Origin: Rutidosis leptorrhynchoides
Lineage: Eukaryota > Streptophyta > Magnoliopsida > Asterales > Asteraceae
Length of the DNA: 64,000 bases
Assembly (NCBI RefSeq): GCF_046630445.1
Contig: NC_092336.1
Span: 209,153,501-209,217,500 of the forward strand
Direction: 5' to 3'
This document shows, piece after piece, positions 1-13,753 of the stretch. The number at the start of each line of letters is the position of its first letter. Position 1 is the stretch's first letter. The notes under the pieces are model-generated. The model saw only the letters and a list, made by a program, of their open reading frames with translations. It searched no databases and had not been told where the DNA came from. A program made the translations under genes and the position numbers.

Positions 1-979
1 GGCTTTGTAGTTCTTTTATTTCGCTGGGTGCGAGTCTGTAAGGAGCACGAGTTATTAGTGCAGCTCCTGGTACAAGATCTATTTGAAATTTAACAGATCG
101 GTGTGGAGGTAGTCCCGGTAATTCTTTCAGAAATACATCGTGAAATTCTTTTGCGACGGGAACATCATTGATGTTCTTTTCTTCGGAATTTATTTTCTCG
201 ATGTGTGCTATAACGGAATAGCAACCTTTTCTTATTAGCTTTTGCGCCTTCAAGTTACTAATAAGATTTAAATTCGCGTTACTTTTCTCTCCGTACACCA
301 TTAAGGGCTTTCCCTTTTCGCGCATAATGCGAATCAAATTTTTGTAACAAACGACCTCTGCTCTCTCCTTCTTCAACCACTCCATGCCAATTATCATGTC
401 AAAACTCCCTAACTCTACTGGTATCAAGTTAATCTTAAATGTTTCGTCAACCAGTTTAATTTTTCGGTTCCGGCATATTTTATCAGCTTTAATTAATTTA
501 CCGTTCGCTAATTCGAGTAAAAATTTATTATCCAAGGGCGTCAATGGACAACTTAATTTAGCACAGAAATCTCTACTCATATAGCTTCTATCCGCATCCG
601 AATCAAATAAAACATAAGCAGGTTTTTCATCAATAAGAAACGTACCCGTAACAAGCTCCGAGTCTTCCTGCGCTTCAGCCGCGTTAATATTAAAGACTCT
701 CCCACGGCTTTGACCATTATTATTCCCTTAATTTGGGCACGTACTTTTGTAATGGCCCTTCTTCCAGCATCCAAAACAAGTAATGTTGGCATTTTCCGTT
801 CCTTTAACCACTGGTCCGAAAATGTCGCACTTCGCCGCACTATGCCCCTTTCTATTACACTTGGTACATACTAACCCACAGAACTTATCCAGATAGTATC
901 CTTCACACCTTTTGCATGGAATTTTCGGATTTTTGTTGCCATTGTTGTTATTGAAATGGTTGTTGGAATTGTTGTTGCG
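1..979 (-). pseudogene. Gag C-terminus, protease and start of RT of the outer Ty3/Gypsy element
   Basis: Read on the minus strand, 979 down to 1 encodes an Asn-rich linker, two CCHC zinc knuckles (CTKCNRKGHSAAKC and CFGCWKKGHYKSTC, roughly 780-905), a retropepsin-like protease and the first part of a reverse transcriptase, which runs off the window. The second protease motif is visible as DMIIGMEWL, and the RT entry as ELPGLPPHRSV followed by APYRLAP, a combination typical of plant chromoviruses. Zinc knuckles bind the genomic RNA; protease and RT process and copy it. Two lesions are visible: an in-frame TAA at 728-730 between the zinc knuckles and the protease, and the protease active site reads FDSDADRS where the family has FDSGADRS. 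The frame is otherwise open from 727 to 1. The rest of gag lies beyond element 1, at 20766-21719. Confidence 0.9.
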
Positions 980-3610
980 GCTGTTTTCGTGACCTGTCCT
1001 AATCCATCTGGACGAATACATTACATTTGGTTACATCGCGAGGTACTTGACCTCTATATGATAAATTTTACAAACATTGCATTCGTTTTTAAAAGATAAA
1101 CTTTCATTACATCGACAGTTGACGGCATGCATACCATTTCATAATATATCCAACTATAATTGACTTAGTAATAATCTTGATGAACTCGACGACTCGAATG
1201 CAACGTCTTTTGAAATATGTCATGAATGACTCAAGTAATATCTCTAATATGAGCAAATGCACAGCGGAAGATTTCTTTAATACCTAAGAATAAACATGCT
1301 TTAAAGTGTCAACCAAAAGGTTGGTGAGTTCATAGGTTTATCATAAGCAATAAAATTTATCATTTTGATAGACCACAAGATTTAAATACAGTACACCTAT
1401 CTCATGTACAAAACCATTTTTCAAAATGCTTAGCAGAGTAGGTTTGTATCCTTTTCTCCCCCGTAGGTTGCCTCGCGATTTTTAATAACCGTACACATAT
1501 CTCGTGCACAAAAATATCATACACATAACATGTGTATAAAATCATTCTCTCGATACATAACATTCACTTTACTTTCATAACTTGGCTTGGTAACCGACCT
1601 TAACATATAATGCGCATCAATAATATCCCCAAAAACAGAACATCTCGTCTGCATAATATATAAACTTCAAAGTACTAAACACCACGCCCACTAGCTCTTC
1701 CGTCTAGTGAACATTCTGGGTGGGGGTGTTAAACCCGGTAGCTACCTTTAGGATTCGCGTGAATTAGGGCCATACCCGATTCTAATTCATAGGTTACCAA
1801 GCAATAATAATCAGGGGAAAAATATTCACATCAATTGGTGGCAATTATCATGTCCACCTAATTCAATAATAATCCACAGAACTTCTGTCTGCATAATAAT
1901 TCTTTCGAGGAATGTGTTGCTTGTGTCTATCTCGTCAAACATTTATAAAAGCATCTCAGTTCAAAAATATAGATTTCAAAGGTGTTTAATAAAACAGTTG
2001 TAAAACAGTTATAAAAACAGTGCATGTATTCTCAGTCCCAAAAATGTAAAGAGTAAAAGGGAGCAAATGAACTCACAATACGATATTTTGTAGTAAAAAT
2101 ATTCATACGACGAAACTGCGCAATGCAGGGTTGGCCTCGGATTCACGAACCTATATCATTCATATATATATTAAAACGTATATTCGTAATCGAACAAGTT
2201 TATATATTATTATTAATAATATACTTGTTATATTATATGTTACTTAGATAAATTTAATATATTAATTTAAGTTTATATATAATAAAAAATATACATTCAT
2301 ATATTAATTAACATCTTTTATATATAGCGTAATTAATATCATTTATCATTATTGTTCTCGTTACATCATCTTTATAAATCCATTATCATACTCCATTCAT
2401 TATGTTATCGTCATCTATCACCATTTTGGAACCAAATCATCACGACATCATCATTGATGTTTATCTTATTATCATCATCTTCTTATATAATCATAATTTT
2501 TAATATTAATCACATTAATAATAATAACACTAAATTTAACAATAATAATTATTAATAATTGTTAGTACCTATATAACCACAGGTGGCCGCCTGTTTTGAT
2601 GATCTTCGGCCGACAACAGAATTTGCAAGTCACGGCCCAACAAGCATCCAATAACAGCCCAATAGCAGTTAATGGCCCAATAGAAATTAATTTGGGTTTG
2701 GGTCTGGTATCCAACGGCAACAGAGGTATTAACCGGAAAAGAAAGAACACGGCAAGTAACATCATAAAGTTACCTTCGTCACCATCATCAATTTCATTAT
2801 CTAACAGTTTTATCTTCAATTTTGGTTTAACGGAAATAGGAACAGGATAGCAGCGAGCACTGCAGTATCATAATCCTCCTCGTAACACATCATCTTCTTT
2901 ATTCAATTACACTGTTCACCGTCATTTAAATGGGTTTCGATATTTTTGATTCGAGATGGACTGAAACAGAAACAGGAGAGGTCGAGCTGTATAGTAACCG
3001 AATGGATAACAGCGTAGCAGCAAGTAGTGGTGTAACACAGCAGTAAACGAACAACAAAACAAAAAAAATGACAACGAGTGGTGGTTTTGTTGTCAGTTTG
3101 TAGGCTATAAACAAAATATAGCAGCTACAACATAGTAGTTCGATTAACAGCTAGTTCACTTGTTTTTGGATTGAGTTTGTACATTGAATCATGAGAACAG
3201 TAAGAGAATATCTATAGGCATTTGGTTTGAGTCATTTGAATGAAAACGGAAATTTTTGAATGACGCAGCAGTAACATACACCATTTCATTGTTTTCGTGG
3301 TTTTAGTAGAATAGAAATCGAACAGTAGGTAACACAGTAGTGTAGCACTAGTCACCTTCGCAAGTGGGATGGTTGCAGGTGATGGTTTACACGAAAATAA
3401 TGAACCATAAATATTAAGTGGTTCGGTTTATGCAGTGAGGTGGGTGGCGGTTTACAAAGAAGAAAAATGAGAGAGAAGAGAGTGAGGTTGTGGCAGTTTA
3501 ATTAAGGTGTTAAGAGGTTGATGGTAGTGGCGGTGGTGGGTGGTCTCCGGTGGTGGGTGGTCCCTGGTGGAGATGATGATGGAGTGGAATGGTTTGATCA
3601 CACATATGTA

Positions 3611-3612
<2 letters not shown>

Positions 3613-3670
<58 letters not shown>
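3613..3670. repeat. (AT)n microsatellite in LTR of element 1
   Basis: This is a pure AT dinucleotide run of about 29 units. It is the position homologous to the array in the other LTR into which element 2 inserted. Confidence 0.95.
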
Positions 3671-3673
<3 letters not shown>

Positions 3674-4137
3674 ATATAAGATATAAATAAATAAAATTAA
3701 TTATAAGTTAATAATTTAATAATAATTTTATCATATCATGCAATTAAAAACGTGTGATCTCAAAGACTGTACTGTCGACACTTTCATTGGGATATTATTT
3801 CGTACTCCGTTGATAATCAGTGGCGGATAAAAGTCTTCGGAAAAATCCCAAATTTTTAGATTAATATATTTATTTATTTTGGTCATTATGGTATAAAAGT
3901 CGATCATTAACTATTAAATAAAAATTACATTAACTGTCCCTCTCATTTATGGGTAAAATATAAAAAGTGTCAAAACTTAACCAATAGTTCCTAAATACAT
4001 TTTTAATAAGCCTAAAATTTATATAACTCATTTTCGGATCACCGTTTATTTTAAAATCACATATATTCATTTTTAACTCATTTAATATCAATTGAATTAT
4101 AATTAAGCATTACTGTCGATTACAAAATAAATTTGAA

Positions 4138-4140
<3 letters not shown>

Positions 4141-4204
<64 letters not shown>
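4141..4204. repeat. (AT)n microsatellite in LTR of element 1
   Basis: This is a pure AT run of about 32 units. The homologous site in the partner LTR (near 20444) has only a few units, so the array expanded in this copy or shrank in the other after insertion. Confidence 0.95.
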
Positions 4205-4209
<5 letters not shown>

Positions 4210-5295
4210 ATACTTCATTTACATATATAGATACCTTTTAAATAATAATTATTATATATTATTTTATTTTACATTATTAATTCTAACAATTACGTCATAC
4301 AATATTTCAATTTATATTTAAAATTCATATATTTAAATATATATATATGTATCTATTTACAAATAGTGGTTCATGAATCGTCGAGAATGGTCAAAGGTCA
4401 AATGGTTTCATGTAAACAGTTAAAAAATTTTGAGACTCAACATTACTGATTTTGCTTATCGTGTCAGAAACATATAAAGATTAAGTTTAAATTTGGTCAG
4501 AAATTTTCGGGTCGTCACAGTACCTACCCGTTAAAGAAATTTCATCCCCGAAATTTGATCGAGGTCATCATGGATAACAATAAGAATGTTTTCATGACGA
4601 ATATGAGTTGATAAATAGAGCTTTATCATCATTGAGTAATATGGATAAAACAATTCATTTATGTGAAGAGTACGAGTGAAGCTATCACAAAAAAGTGAAA
4701 TGAGTAAATGTAAATTTGTCATATCTTTTGACGTAGATAGGATTGATTTCCAGAGTTCAATGAATTTGGAGAAAATCTTTGTAATAAGATTTGATTCTTC
4801 AAAACTTAAGGAATTTAGGATCCTTTTTGGTTAAATGCGATAATTTGTCTCGATTGTTCTGTCTGATATTTCAATATAAATCCATCCCCTTCGTTTCCTT
4901 TATATTTTGGAGTTCCATCCTTTTGTTTTCTATTCCCAACTTTAAGTCAAGCGAATGATGGTCCAGAATTTGTAGGTATGAAGTTTCGGATGAACATGTC
5001 TAACGTTATAAGAGAGAAATTGTAATAGCACGATCTTGATTGGTTAAATTACCAGAATTCAAGAGAAAAGATATGACTATCAAGAAAATATGTTCTTGAT
5101 GTGTTTATAGATTAGATAGAATGTAAGAGTCGTGTAACATGGTACATGATGACGTTATAATCTGTGAATCATCACGTTCCATTATAAACTCAGCATGACT
5201 TACTGTAATATAATCACGTTGATCAAGTGTCATTATATTATACTAACTCATGATTCAGTTCTCAACACTACTTCAAAAACATTCATAATTTCAAG

Positions 5296-5652
5296 TTAGA
5301 ATTTAGAAGCTGAACCAGTTTCATTTCTGATGCAACACTGATATCGCAAAGAGATAAATGATTTCAGATAAGAATTGTTATGAAAATATCTTCGGAAATA
5401 TCGAGGATATTTATAATGAAAGATACGATGATATCTTAGAATTTCTAATATTGATGGATGATGATGAAGATTTATCCGCAAGGATTTAGAGTCAGCAGCA
5501 AGGTATTTGTTAATGACTTCAGCAGATACTGAATCATTTGAATTCTTTGAAGGCAGATTTAGTCCTTGTAATCTGTCCACAGCCTCCTTCATAATTTCGC
5601 ATAATCCGCTTTTTGATACTAAATTTTCTATTGAGCGTTTCCAACACTCCAT
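5296..5652 (-). pseudogene. Unrecognised decayed reading frame shared by elements 1 and 2
   Basis: A 118-codon minus-strand frame contains MKEAVDRLQGLNLPSK. The same peptide, diverged, appears in element 2 at 15205-15435 (MKEAVDKSQRLNLPSK). Conservation between two independent insertions suggests it was once part of an element-encoded protein, possibly from the gag region. No known domain was recognised, and the frame breaks on both sides. The low confidence concerns function; the homology between the two copies is plain. Confidence 0.4.
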
Positions 5653-7439
5653 TCTTTATCATGAAACTTTCGACTGTTAACGTCGTTTATAATTTTTGCT
5701 GCTTCATTCAGCTTTTTCAACATTCTGAGTATTGATTCGTAGGCTGGGTGCTTTTCAGAATTTCAGAATGGAAGATCATAATTCTAAGAGATAAGGATTA
5801 TATGTATACTTATAACTATTGATGTAGACATGCTGCGAGATTTCAAAATACTGATTGCTAATTCTGGGTAATTGGTATGGCAATTCTCGTTACAAGGTGC
5901 GAATGAGTACATGATAGAATTGTAACGAATATAATGATTTTTCTAAAAATCAAAGATCAACACAGTTGTTGATAAGTTTACTGCTAATGTGGTGGAATAT
6001 AAACGATTTCTCCGGTAATGATGATGAAGGGGTAATCTTTATAATAAGGTTTATTCGAATGAAAAATTGAAGTTGATTTGCTAGAGCTGTGACAAAATTG
6101 GCTAATTTGGAAAGGGATTGCAAAGTTATTTTCGGTAATAACAACGCCAAAGGAGCTAGCACAGATACGTGTTAAACGTTTACTCAGGTTCCGAGTGTTT
6201 GCAGGTGCATAACTATATACATCAATCTTTTCTTCCGTAGATGAAGTGTGGTTGATTCATCCTCTCGATTGAGGTGTTCTCAAGAATCATGATAGGTTTG
6301 AACGCAGATTGTAATCATCAAGATGTAAATGAGGTTTAAGATGAAATCAAGTGGCAAACTTGAAGAAATGTTTAGTTTCATATGTTATAATCAATATTTT
6401 AATTCATTTTAATTGTCCAATATTGGCAGTCCACATTTAGTAGTCTACAATTAGTAATTCAATAATTTATATATAGTTTAATATATAATATTCGAATTAA
6501 TTAATACGTATCGTGACCCATTGTATACATGTCTCAGACTCGATCATAACTCAAAGTATATATATTATTGTAGAATCAACCTCAACCATGTATAGCTAAC
6601 GCAGTCATTACCGCATATAGAGTGTCTATGGTTATTCCAAATAATATATATAGATGGGTCGATATGATATGTCAAAACCTTATATACGTGTCCCGATATT
6701 TAAAGTGCGTAAATTAAGTAACAGAAATTAAATGACAATAAATAAAATTGCGAGAATATAAATTGCGATAAATAAATTGCGATAAATAAAATGTAACAGA
6801 GAATTAGGAACAGTTAGCTAGGAACAGTTAGCTAGGATTTGGTTAGCGTGGATTCTTAACAGAATTTCTCATAGTTAATTTGTTTGTTTCTAATAATTTT
6901 TATTTTGTCCAATGTTTTCTTCATTATGCCATTTGCTGGATTCTGATAGATCAAAATCCAAATATGAAATTGAATGAAAATGATTATTTTGCGGTGAATG
7001 GATACGTATATCTGTGGATGTAAGTAGGATAGTAAATGACTGTTGAATCAGAATTGAAGGATGTGCAGTATAACATGTTAATATGAAAGCTAAATATTCC
7101 TCGGGTATTACCTACCCGTTAAAATATTTTCATCATTAACAGTTTGTACAAAAGAATTTTTAATTACAATCTTTATGAAAACATATATACATATATATTT
7201 TCTTCAGATGTAATCATGGATTTAATGAGTTAATACGATATTAAATTCATTTGGTTTACGATTAGAACTAGAGTACATAATCTCTAAAACATTAGAGGTT
7301 ACATAACCATCATGTCGAATGATGTAGAATGTCATGTAAAACGATGATTATACTCGAGGTACAGAATGAGATGTTGAGGCATGTGATGTTGAAACTTGGG
7401 TTGTTGGTGGTACTGGTATTGATGTTGATGGTACTGTTG

Positions 7440-7901
7440 GTGCCGGTGATGTTGCTGAAGCTGGTACGTTTTGCACCATATTTTCCAAGACTATAACTCG
7501 GGCGCGAAGCTCGTTGACTTATGCTATTACTCCGGGATGATTGTCGGTAGGAACGAGCGAATGAATAAGGTTTAGAATCTGAGTTATGATATAGTCATGG
7601 CGATATAATCTGGAAATGAGAGAGAAAATGGTGTTTCGAACAGGTTCGCCGGTAAGTGCTTCAGGTTCTTTACCAAGAGGTGAATTCGGTTGTTGGAAGG
7701 AAAGGATCGCCTTCTTCTCGTCTCCGTCGGTTAATTCGACTACGAACCCATCAGATGAATTTGGGGATGGTTGATTGGTTGATTCATTTTGGTGACGCTG
7801 CCTCCGGAGCTTAGGTGAACATCCATGTCAGAATAGCTGTCGAAATAACTATCGGAATAGCTATCGAAATCTGAGGGACTCGAACTGGTTGAGGGATTCA
7901 T
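7440..7901 (-). pseudogene. Element 1 gag-like N-terminal frame, broken
   Basis: A minus-strand ATG at 7899-7901 opens a Ser/Asp-rich peptide (MNPSTSSSPSDFDSYSDS) that stops after about 54 codons. Shifting frame downstream, near 7650, continues a peptide with VNELRARVIVLENM, which looks like a short coiled coil, followed by Pro/Thr-rich sequence. Element 2 has the same arrangement at 16219-16665. It may be the remnant of a structural protein or a pre-gag ORF of this family. No catalytic domain is present. Confidence 0.5.
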
Positions 7902-8190
7902 CTCATATGATCAGATGAAGGGTTTTCGATAAGAAATAGATTATAGGATGTAGATTAGTACCCTGCAATACATAATTTACATATGCATATATAATACTAA
8001 AATCCCATAAGTTACGGAGGAATCTACGGAAGCTGTCAGGCAAAAGTAACAATAACAAATACGCTAAGATATGAATTTATCTATACACTGTCTATGCAAT
8101 AGAGGCAGTAAGATGTGTCTAGACCTTAAGGATGATAAGCAAATAATTTTCGACACTAAATGATAAGCAAAACTTTTGACATGCAGACAC

Positions 8191-8286
8191 GATCGAAGTC
8201 CAGACCCACTAATGCATCTAAATAACTATCAGTTAGACACACTAATGCAAGACCTGGTTCGCTAAGACCACCACTCTGATACCAAC
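8191..8286 (-). promoter_or_regulatory. Element 1 primer-binding site and conserved leader
   Basis: Directly inside the 5' LTR, the minus strand at 8273-8286 reads GTTGGTATCAGAGT, complementary to the 3' end of initiator tRNA-Met, the usual primer for these Gypsy elements. The adjoining leader of about 80 bp contains CACTAATGCA twice. It is closely shared with element 2 (16943-17041) and the outer element (22831-22926). Confidence 0.85.
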
Positions 8287-9461
8287 TTTCATTACCCGTC
8301 ATAATCCATCTGGACGAATACATTACATTTGGTTACATCGCGAGGTACTTGACCTCTATATGATACATTTTACAAATATTGCAATCGTTTTTAAAAGATA
8401 AACTTTCATTACATCGACAGTTGACGGCATGCATACCATTTCATAATATATCCAACTATAATTAACTTAGTAATAATCTTGATGAACTCGACGACTCGAA
8501 TGCAACGTCTTTTGAAATATGTCATGAATGACTCCAAGTAATATCTCTAATATGAGCAAATGTACAGTGGGAGATTTCTTTAATACCTGAGAATAAATGT
8601 TCTTTAAAGTGTTAACCAAAAGGTTGGTGAGTTCATAGGTTTATCATAAGCAATAAAATTCATCATTTTGATAGACCACAAGATTTAAATACAGTACACC
8701 TATCTCGTGTACAAAACCATTTTTCAAAATGCTTAGTAGAGTAGGTTCGTATCCTTTTCTCCCCCGTAGGTTGCCTCGCGATTTTTAATAACCGTACACA
8801 TATCTTGTGCACAAAAATATCATACACATAACCTGTGTATAAAATCATTCTCTCGATACATAACATTCACTTTACTTTCATAACTTGGCTTGGTAACCGA
8901 CCTTAACATATAATGCGCATCAATAATATCCCCAAAAACAGAAAATCTCGTCTGTATAATATATACACTTCGAAGTACTAAACACCACGCCCACTAGCTC
9001 TTCCGTCTAGTGAACATTCTGGGTGGGGGTGTTAAACCCGGTAGCTACCTTTAGGATTCGCGTGAATTAGGGCCATACCCGATTCTAATTCTTAGGTTAC
9101 CAAGCAATAATAATCAGGGGAAAAATATTCACATCAATTGGTGGCAATTATCATGTCCGCCTAATTCAATAATAATCCACAGAACTTCTGTCTCCATAAT
9201 AATTCATTCGAGGAATGTTTTCCTTGTGTCTATCTCGTCAAACATTTATAAAAGCATCTCAGTTCAAAAATATAGATTTCAAAGGCGTTTAATAAAACAG
9301 TTGTAAAACAGTTATAAAAACAGCGCATGTATTCTCAGTCCCAAAAATGTAAAGAGTAAAAGGGAGCAAATGAACTCACAATACGATATTTTGTAGTAAA
9401 AATATTTATACGACGAAACTGCACAATGCAGGGTTGGCCTCGGATTCACGAACCTATATCA

Positions 9462-9575
<114 letters not shown>

Positions 9576-10994
9576 TGTATATTCGTAATCGAACAAGTTT
9601 ATATATTATTATTAATAATATACTTGTTATATTATATGTTACTTAGATAAATTTAATATATTTAATTTAAGTTTATATATAATAAAAAATATACATTCAT
9701 ATATTAATTAACATCTTTTATATATAGCGTAATTAATATCATTTATCATTATTGTTCTTATTGCATCATCTTTATAAATCCATCATCATACTCCATTCAT
9801 TATGTTATCGTCATCTATCACCATTTTGGAACCAAATCATCACAACATCATCATTGATGTTTATCTTATTTTCATCATCTTCTTATATAATCATAATTTT
9901 TAATATTAATCACATTAATAATAATAACACTAAATTTAACAATAATAATTATTAATAATTGTTAGTACCTATATAACCGCAAGTGGCCGCCTGTTTTGAT
10001 GATCTTCGTCCCACAACAGAATTTGCAAGTCACGGCCCAACAAGCATCCAATAACAGCCCAATAGCAGTTAATGGCCCAATAGCAATTAAGGTGGGTTTG
10101 GGTCTGGTATCAAACGGCAACAGAGGTATTAATAGGAAAAGAAAGAACACGGCAAGTAACATCATAAAGTAACCTTTGTCACCATCATCAATTTCATTAT
10201 TTAACAGTTTCATCTTCAATTTCGGTTTAGCGGAAATAGGAACAGGATAGCAGCGAGCACTGCAGTATCATAATCCTCCTCGTAACACATCATCTTCTTT
10301 ATTCAATTACACTGTTCACCGTCATTTAATTGGGTTTCGATATTTTTGATTCGAGATGGACTGAAACAGAAATAGGAGAGGCCGAGCTGTATAGTAACCG
10401 AATGGATAACAGCGTAGCAGCAAGTAGTGGCGTAACACAGCAGTAAACGAATAACCAAAAAAAATGACAACGAGTGGTGGTTTTGTTATCGGTTTGTAGG
10501 CTGTAAACAAAATATAGCAGCGACAACATAGTAGTTCGATTAACAGCTAGTTCACTTGTTTTTGGGTTGAGTTTATACATTGAATCATGAGAACAGTAAG
10601 AGAATATCTATAGGTGTTTGGTTTGAGTCATTTGAATGAAAACAGAAATTTTTTAACGAAGCAGCAGTAATATACACCATTTCATTGTTTTCGTGGTTTT
10701 AGTAGAATAGAAATCGAACAGTAGGTAACACAGTAGTGTAGCACTAGTCACCTTCACAAGTGGGATGGTTGCAGGTGATGGTTTACACGAAAATAATGAA
10801 CCATAAATATTAAGTGGTTCGGTTTATGCAGTGAGGTGGGTGACGGTTTACAAAGAAGAAAAAAGAGAGAGAAGAGAGTGAGGTTATGGTGGTTTAAATA
10901 AGGTGTTAAGAGGTTGATGGTAGTGGAGGTGGTGGGTGGTCTCCGGTGGTGGGTGGTCTCCTGTGGAGATGATGATGGAATGGAATGGTTTGAT

Positions 10995-11186
<192 letters not shown>

Positions 11187-12837
11187 TGTGACGATCGCTC
11201 CAAATTCATATGGACGAACACGTCATTCATCGATTTCATTGCGAGGTATTTGACCTCTATATGATACCTTTTGTAAACATTGCATTCTTTTGAAAAGGCA
11301 CACCATAAATGAATATTTAAATCAAAGGTTTTCGACATCTGATGATTTCTACATATAGACAATCACCATAAATAATTGTTTACAATAGTACTTCCATTGA
11401 TAATGCAGTCAAAATAAGATACATGGTGATGATTTGGTGAATGCAACGTTTCCTTGAAAAATATGCCATGTAAGACTCCATGCACATAGCTTGTCTAACA
11501 TATAAGCAAACAACGGAAGACTTCTAGAGAACCTGAGAATAAACATGCTAACAAGTGTCAACACAAAGGTTGGTGAGTTCATAGTTTTAATGTTTCGCAT
11601 AATCTGTATATAAAGGTGGATCACAAGATTTCAGTTGTTTCATCAAGAAATGTTTATCAAAATATTCTACAAGATTGAGCACCTTGGTAACTAAACTTAA
11701 CGTATATATAATTTGTACCCTTTGTATAATCATCTTAATAATACACGCAAACCAACGTGTACGCTTCTCAAATAGCATACATCCGTTAAAAGGCTAGGGC
11801 TCTAGCTCGGACGGGGATATCAAGCCCTATGGATCCATATATAACTACTCGCGCCCACCAGTTCTTATAACCAGCAGTTACTAGTTACCAAAGCTAAGGG
11901 ATTTTCGGTTCAAACTCAGTGTAGAATTTAGTATGTACTTGTATCCATTGTGTTTAAAATAAAGTGCATGTATTCTCAGCCCAAAAATATATATTGCAAA
12001 AGCAATTAAAAAGGGAGCAAATGAAACTCACCTTAGCAGTACATAAAGTCGTTCACCGAAATGTGACCGAAACTTGGAATACCAAATAACCGTAGATCTC
12101 AACCTAGAGAACATATGTTGGTCAATAATTGTCTATCAAGCTAGGTCAGGTCATAGTGTATCACAATCCTAATGCTCGAGATCGACATACAAAAGTTATC
12201 CAAAGTCGTTTTAAAAAGTCAATTTTGACAATAGTTTAACAAAACGAGACATACCTTATATAAGGAGTCATTTACTCGGTTGGTAATATTCAAAAATCCA
12301 TTTTATCAATCTCGTAAACAAGTTGTTTAAATCTTAATTGCAGATTCAAAAGCAATTCCAATTAACGTCAATTATAATTCAGTTGACCATATCTTTTGAT
12401 TCGTTCATCGAAATTACGCGATTTCTAAATGAAAAGTTATTGATTTTTCGCCAGCTCTCCGAAAACATGTATATCATATACCTTTTACCAGTAATATATG
12501 TATTTAATTCGTGATTCATTATAAACTGTTTAACGACGAAATTTAGCATACAAGCATGTATAAATATATACTCGAGCACTAGACATGTATACACTATTAA
12601 TATATAAAAGATAAGATATGAATGCTCACGTATCAATATTGAGATTCAATATTGTAGGAAAGTACGTAGACGCAACAGAGATGATAAATACTAGGTTTGA
12701 CTTGCGAACAATACCCTCGAACAATACCCATAACCTCCTTAGTAATAGCCCATAGTTTTTTTAGCTCTATCCCGCTTGAAAACCCATTTTGAAAGTGACA
12801 CGCTCATGACCTCGTCGTAGTATTTTAAGTGATATAA

Positions 12838-12891
12838 TTAATAATAATAATAATAATACTACTAATAATAATAAAATAAATAATAATATTC

Positions 12892-12954
<63 letters not shown>

Positions 12955-12963
12955 TATAATAAT
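12838..12963. repeat. (TAA)n microsatellite
   Basis: This is an imperfect TAA trinucleotide array. On the element's own (minus) strand it lies just downstream of the TATA box, so it would fall in the transcribed leader of the LTR. Confidence 0.9.
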
Positions 12964-13013
12964 ACAGAGAGAGTAGAAGATATTTGTGTAAAATAAATCG
13001 AGCAGAAACTGGC

Positions 13014-13143
13014 CTTTTATAGGCATAATTCCTTATTTTGATGCCCATGCGAGTGCATGGGATTTTAGTGCAAATCTCATGCACTTGCATGAGCTCATGC
13101 ACTCCATTGGGTTTTATGCCTATTTCCCATGCGATCGCATGGC
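13014..13143 (-). promoter_or_regulatory. Element 2 3' LTR core promoter with RY-motif palindromes
   Basis: On the minus strand a TATA box (CCTATAAAAGG, 13014-13024) is preceded by a cluster of imperfect palindromes at 13046-13143. RY cores CATGCA or TGCATG fall within 13054-13101, and CATGCGATCGCATG is a perfect 14-bp palindrome near 13129-13142. The same arrangement is in the other LTR. Confidence 0.6.
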
Positions 13144-13693
13144 CGTCAGATCCAGCTCACATATTTTTTGTTTTCTTGTTTGTCGACATAATTAAATATA
13201 ATATATATAATTTATATAATTTAAATAATTAATTATATATTATATTAAATTCATGTGCATAGTTGACTTGTAATTTTCGTTCCGATGACTCGTATGTTGT
13301 CACTCGACTTATGTCCAGGTTCCAGTTTCTCGAACGCATTTTCGTACGCTTAGAAAACTCGCAATTTACATTTTGTGAATCGTACCTTTGTCAAAATATA
13401 GTTTTAAATTATCAATAAACTATATCATTCAAAGTGTATCTTAAACTTTCGAGTGTTTTGGTCATTTACTTGTATAAATCATTGTCTCGCTATTTGTTGA
13501 TATATATATAATAACAAATAATTTTATGACCAAGTTAATACATATTTTCAACATTCATAAACACGTTTTAAATATACGTCGCAAGTTATTCATACAATTC
13601 CAACTTATCATATATATTCAAATAAATATTTAAACCAATAAGTTTAATGTACGGTATCAAACAATTAATACATTGTTACATTTTCAAGTTATA

Positions 13694-13694
<1 letters not shown>

Positions 13695-13749
<55 letters not shown>
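13695..13749. repeat. (AT)n microsatellite
   Basis: This AT run of about 27 units in the 3' LTR of element 2 corresponds to an array roughly three times as long in the 5' LTR (19550-19722). Confidence 0.95.

Positions 13750-13753
<4 letters not shown>

Larger units (their letters stand above)
985..4519 (-). repeat. Element 1, left (3') LTR
   Basis: This LTR of 3535 bp starts TTTCGTGACCTG and ends GTCGTCACA. The plus-strand left end is TTT where TGT is expected, and the partner LTR has the same change. Two (AT)n arrays lie inside it, at 3613-3670 and 4141-4204. The partner carries its long arrays at other points, 9465-9570 and 10997-11186. No protein-coding sequence is convincing within it. 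Confidence 0.85.
4520..8286 (-). mobile_element. Element 1, internal region
   Basis: The region lies between the LTRs. Next to the 3' LTR is the motif ACCTACCCGTTAAA (4522-4535), where a polypurine tract would lie; it recurs at 7110-7123. The interval 5296-5652 reads on the minus strand as a degenerate protein that includes LQGLNLPSKNSNDSV, and a related stretch lies at 15205-15435 in element 2. A short gag-like reading frame lies at 7440-7901. The rest is AT-rich and full of stops. No pol domains are visible. Confidence 0.7.

Noticed and set aside
13046..13143. Palindrome cluster considered as a transposon terminal inverted repeat.
   Set aside because: Present at the same place in both LTRs of element 2 and not at any insertion boundary. 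A promoter-site cluster fits better.
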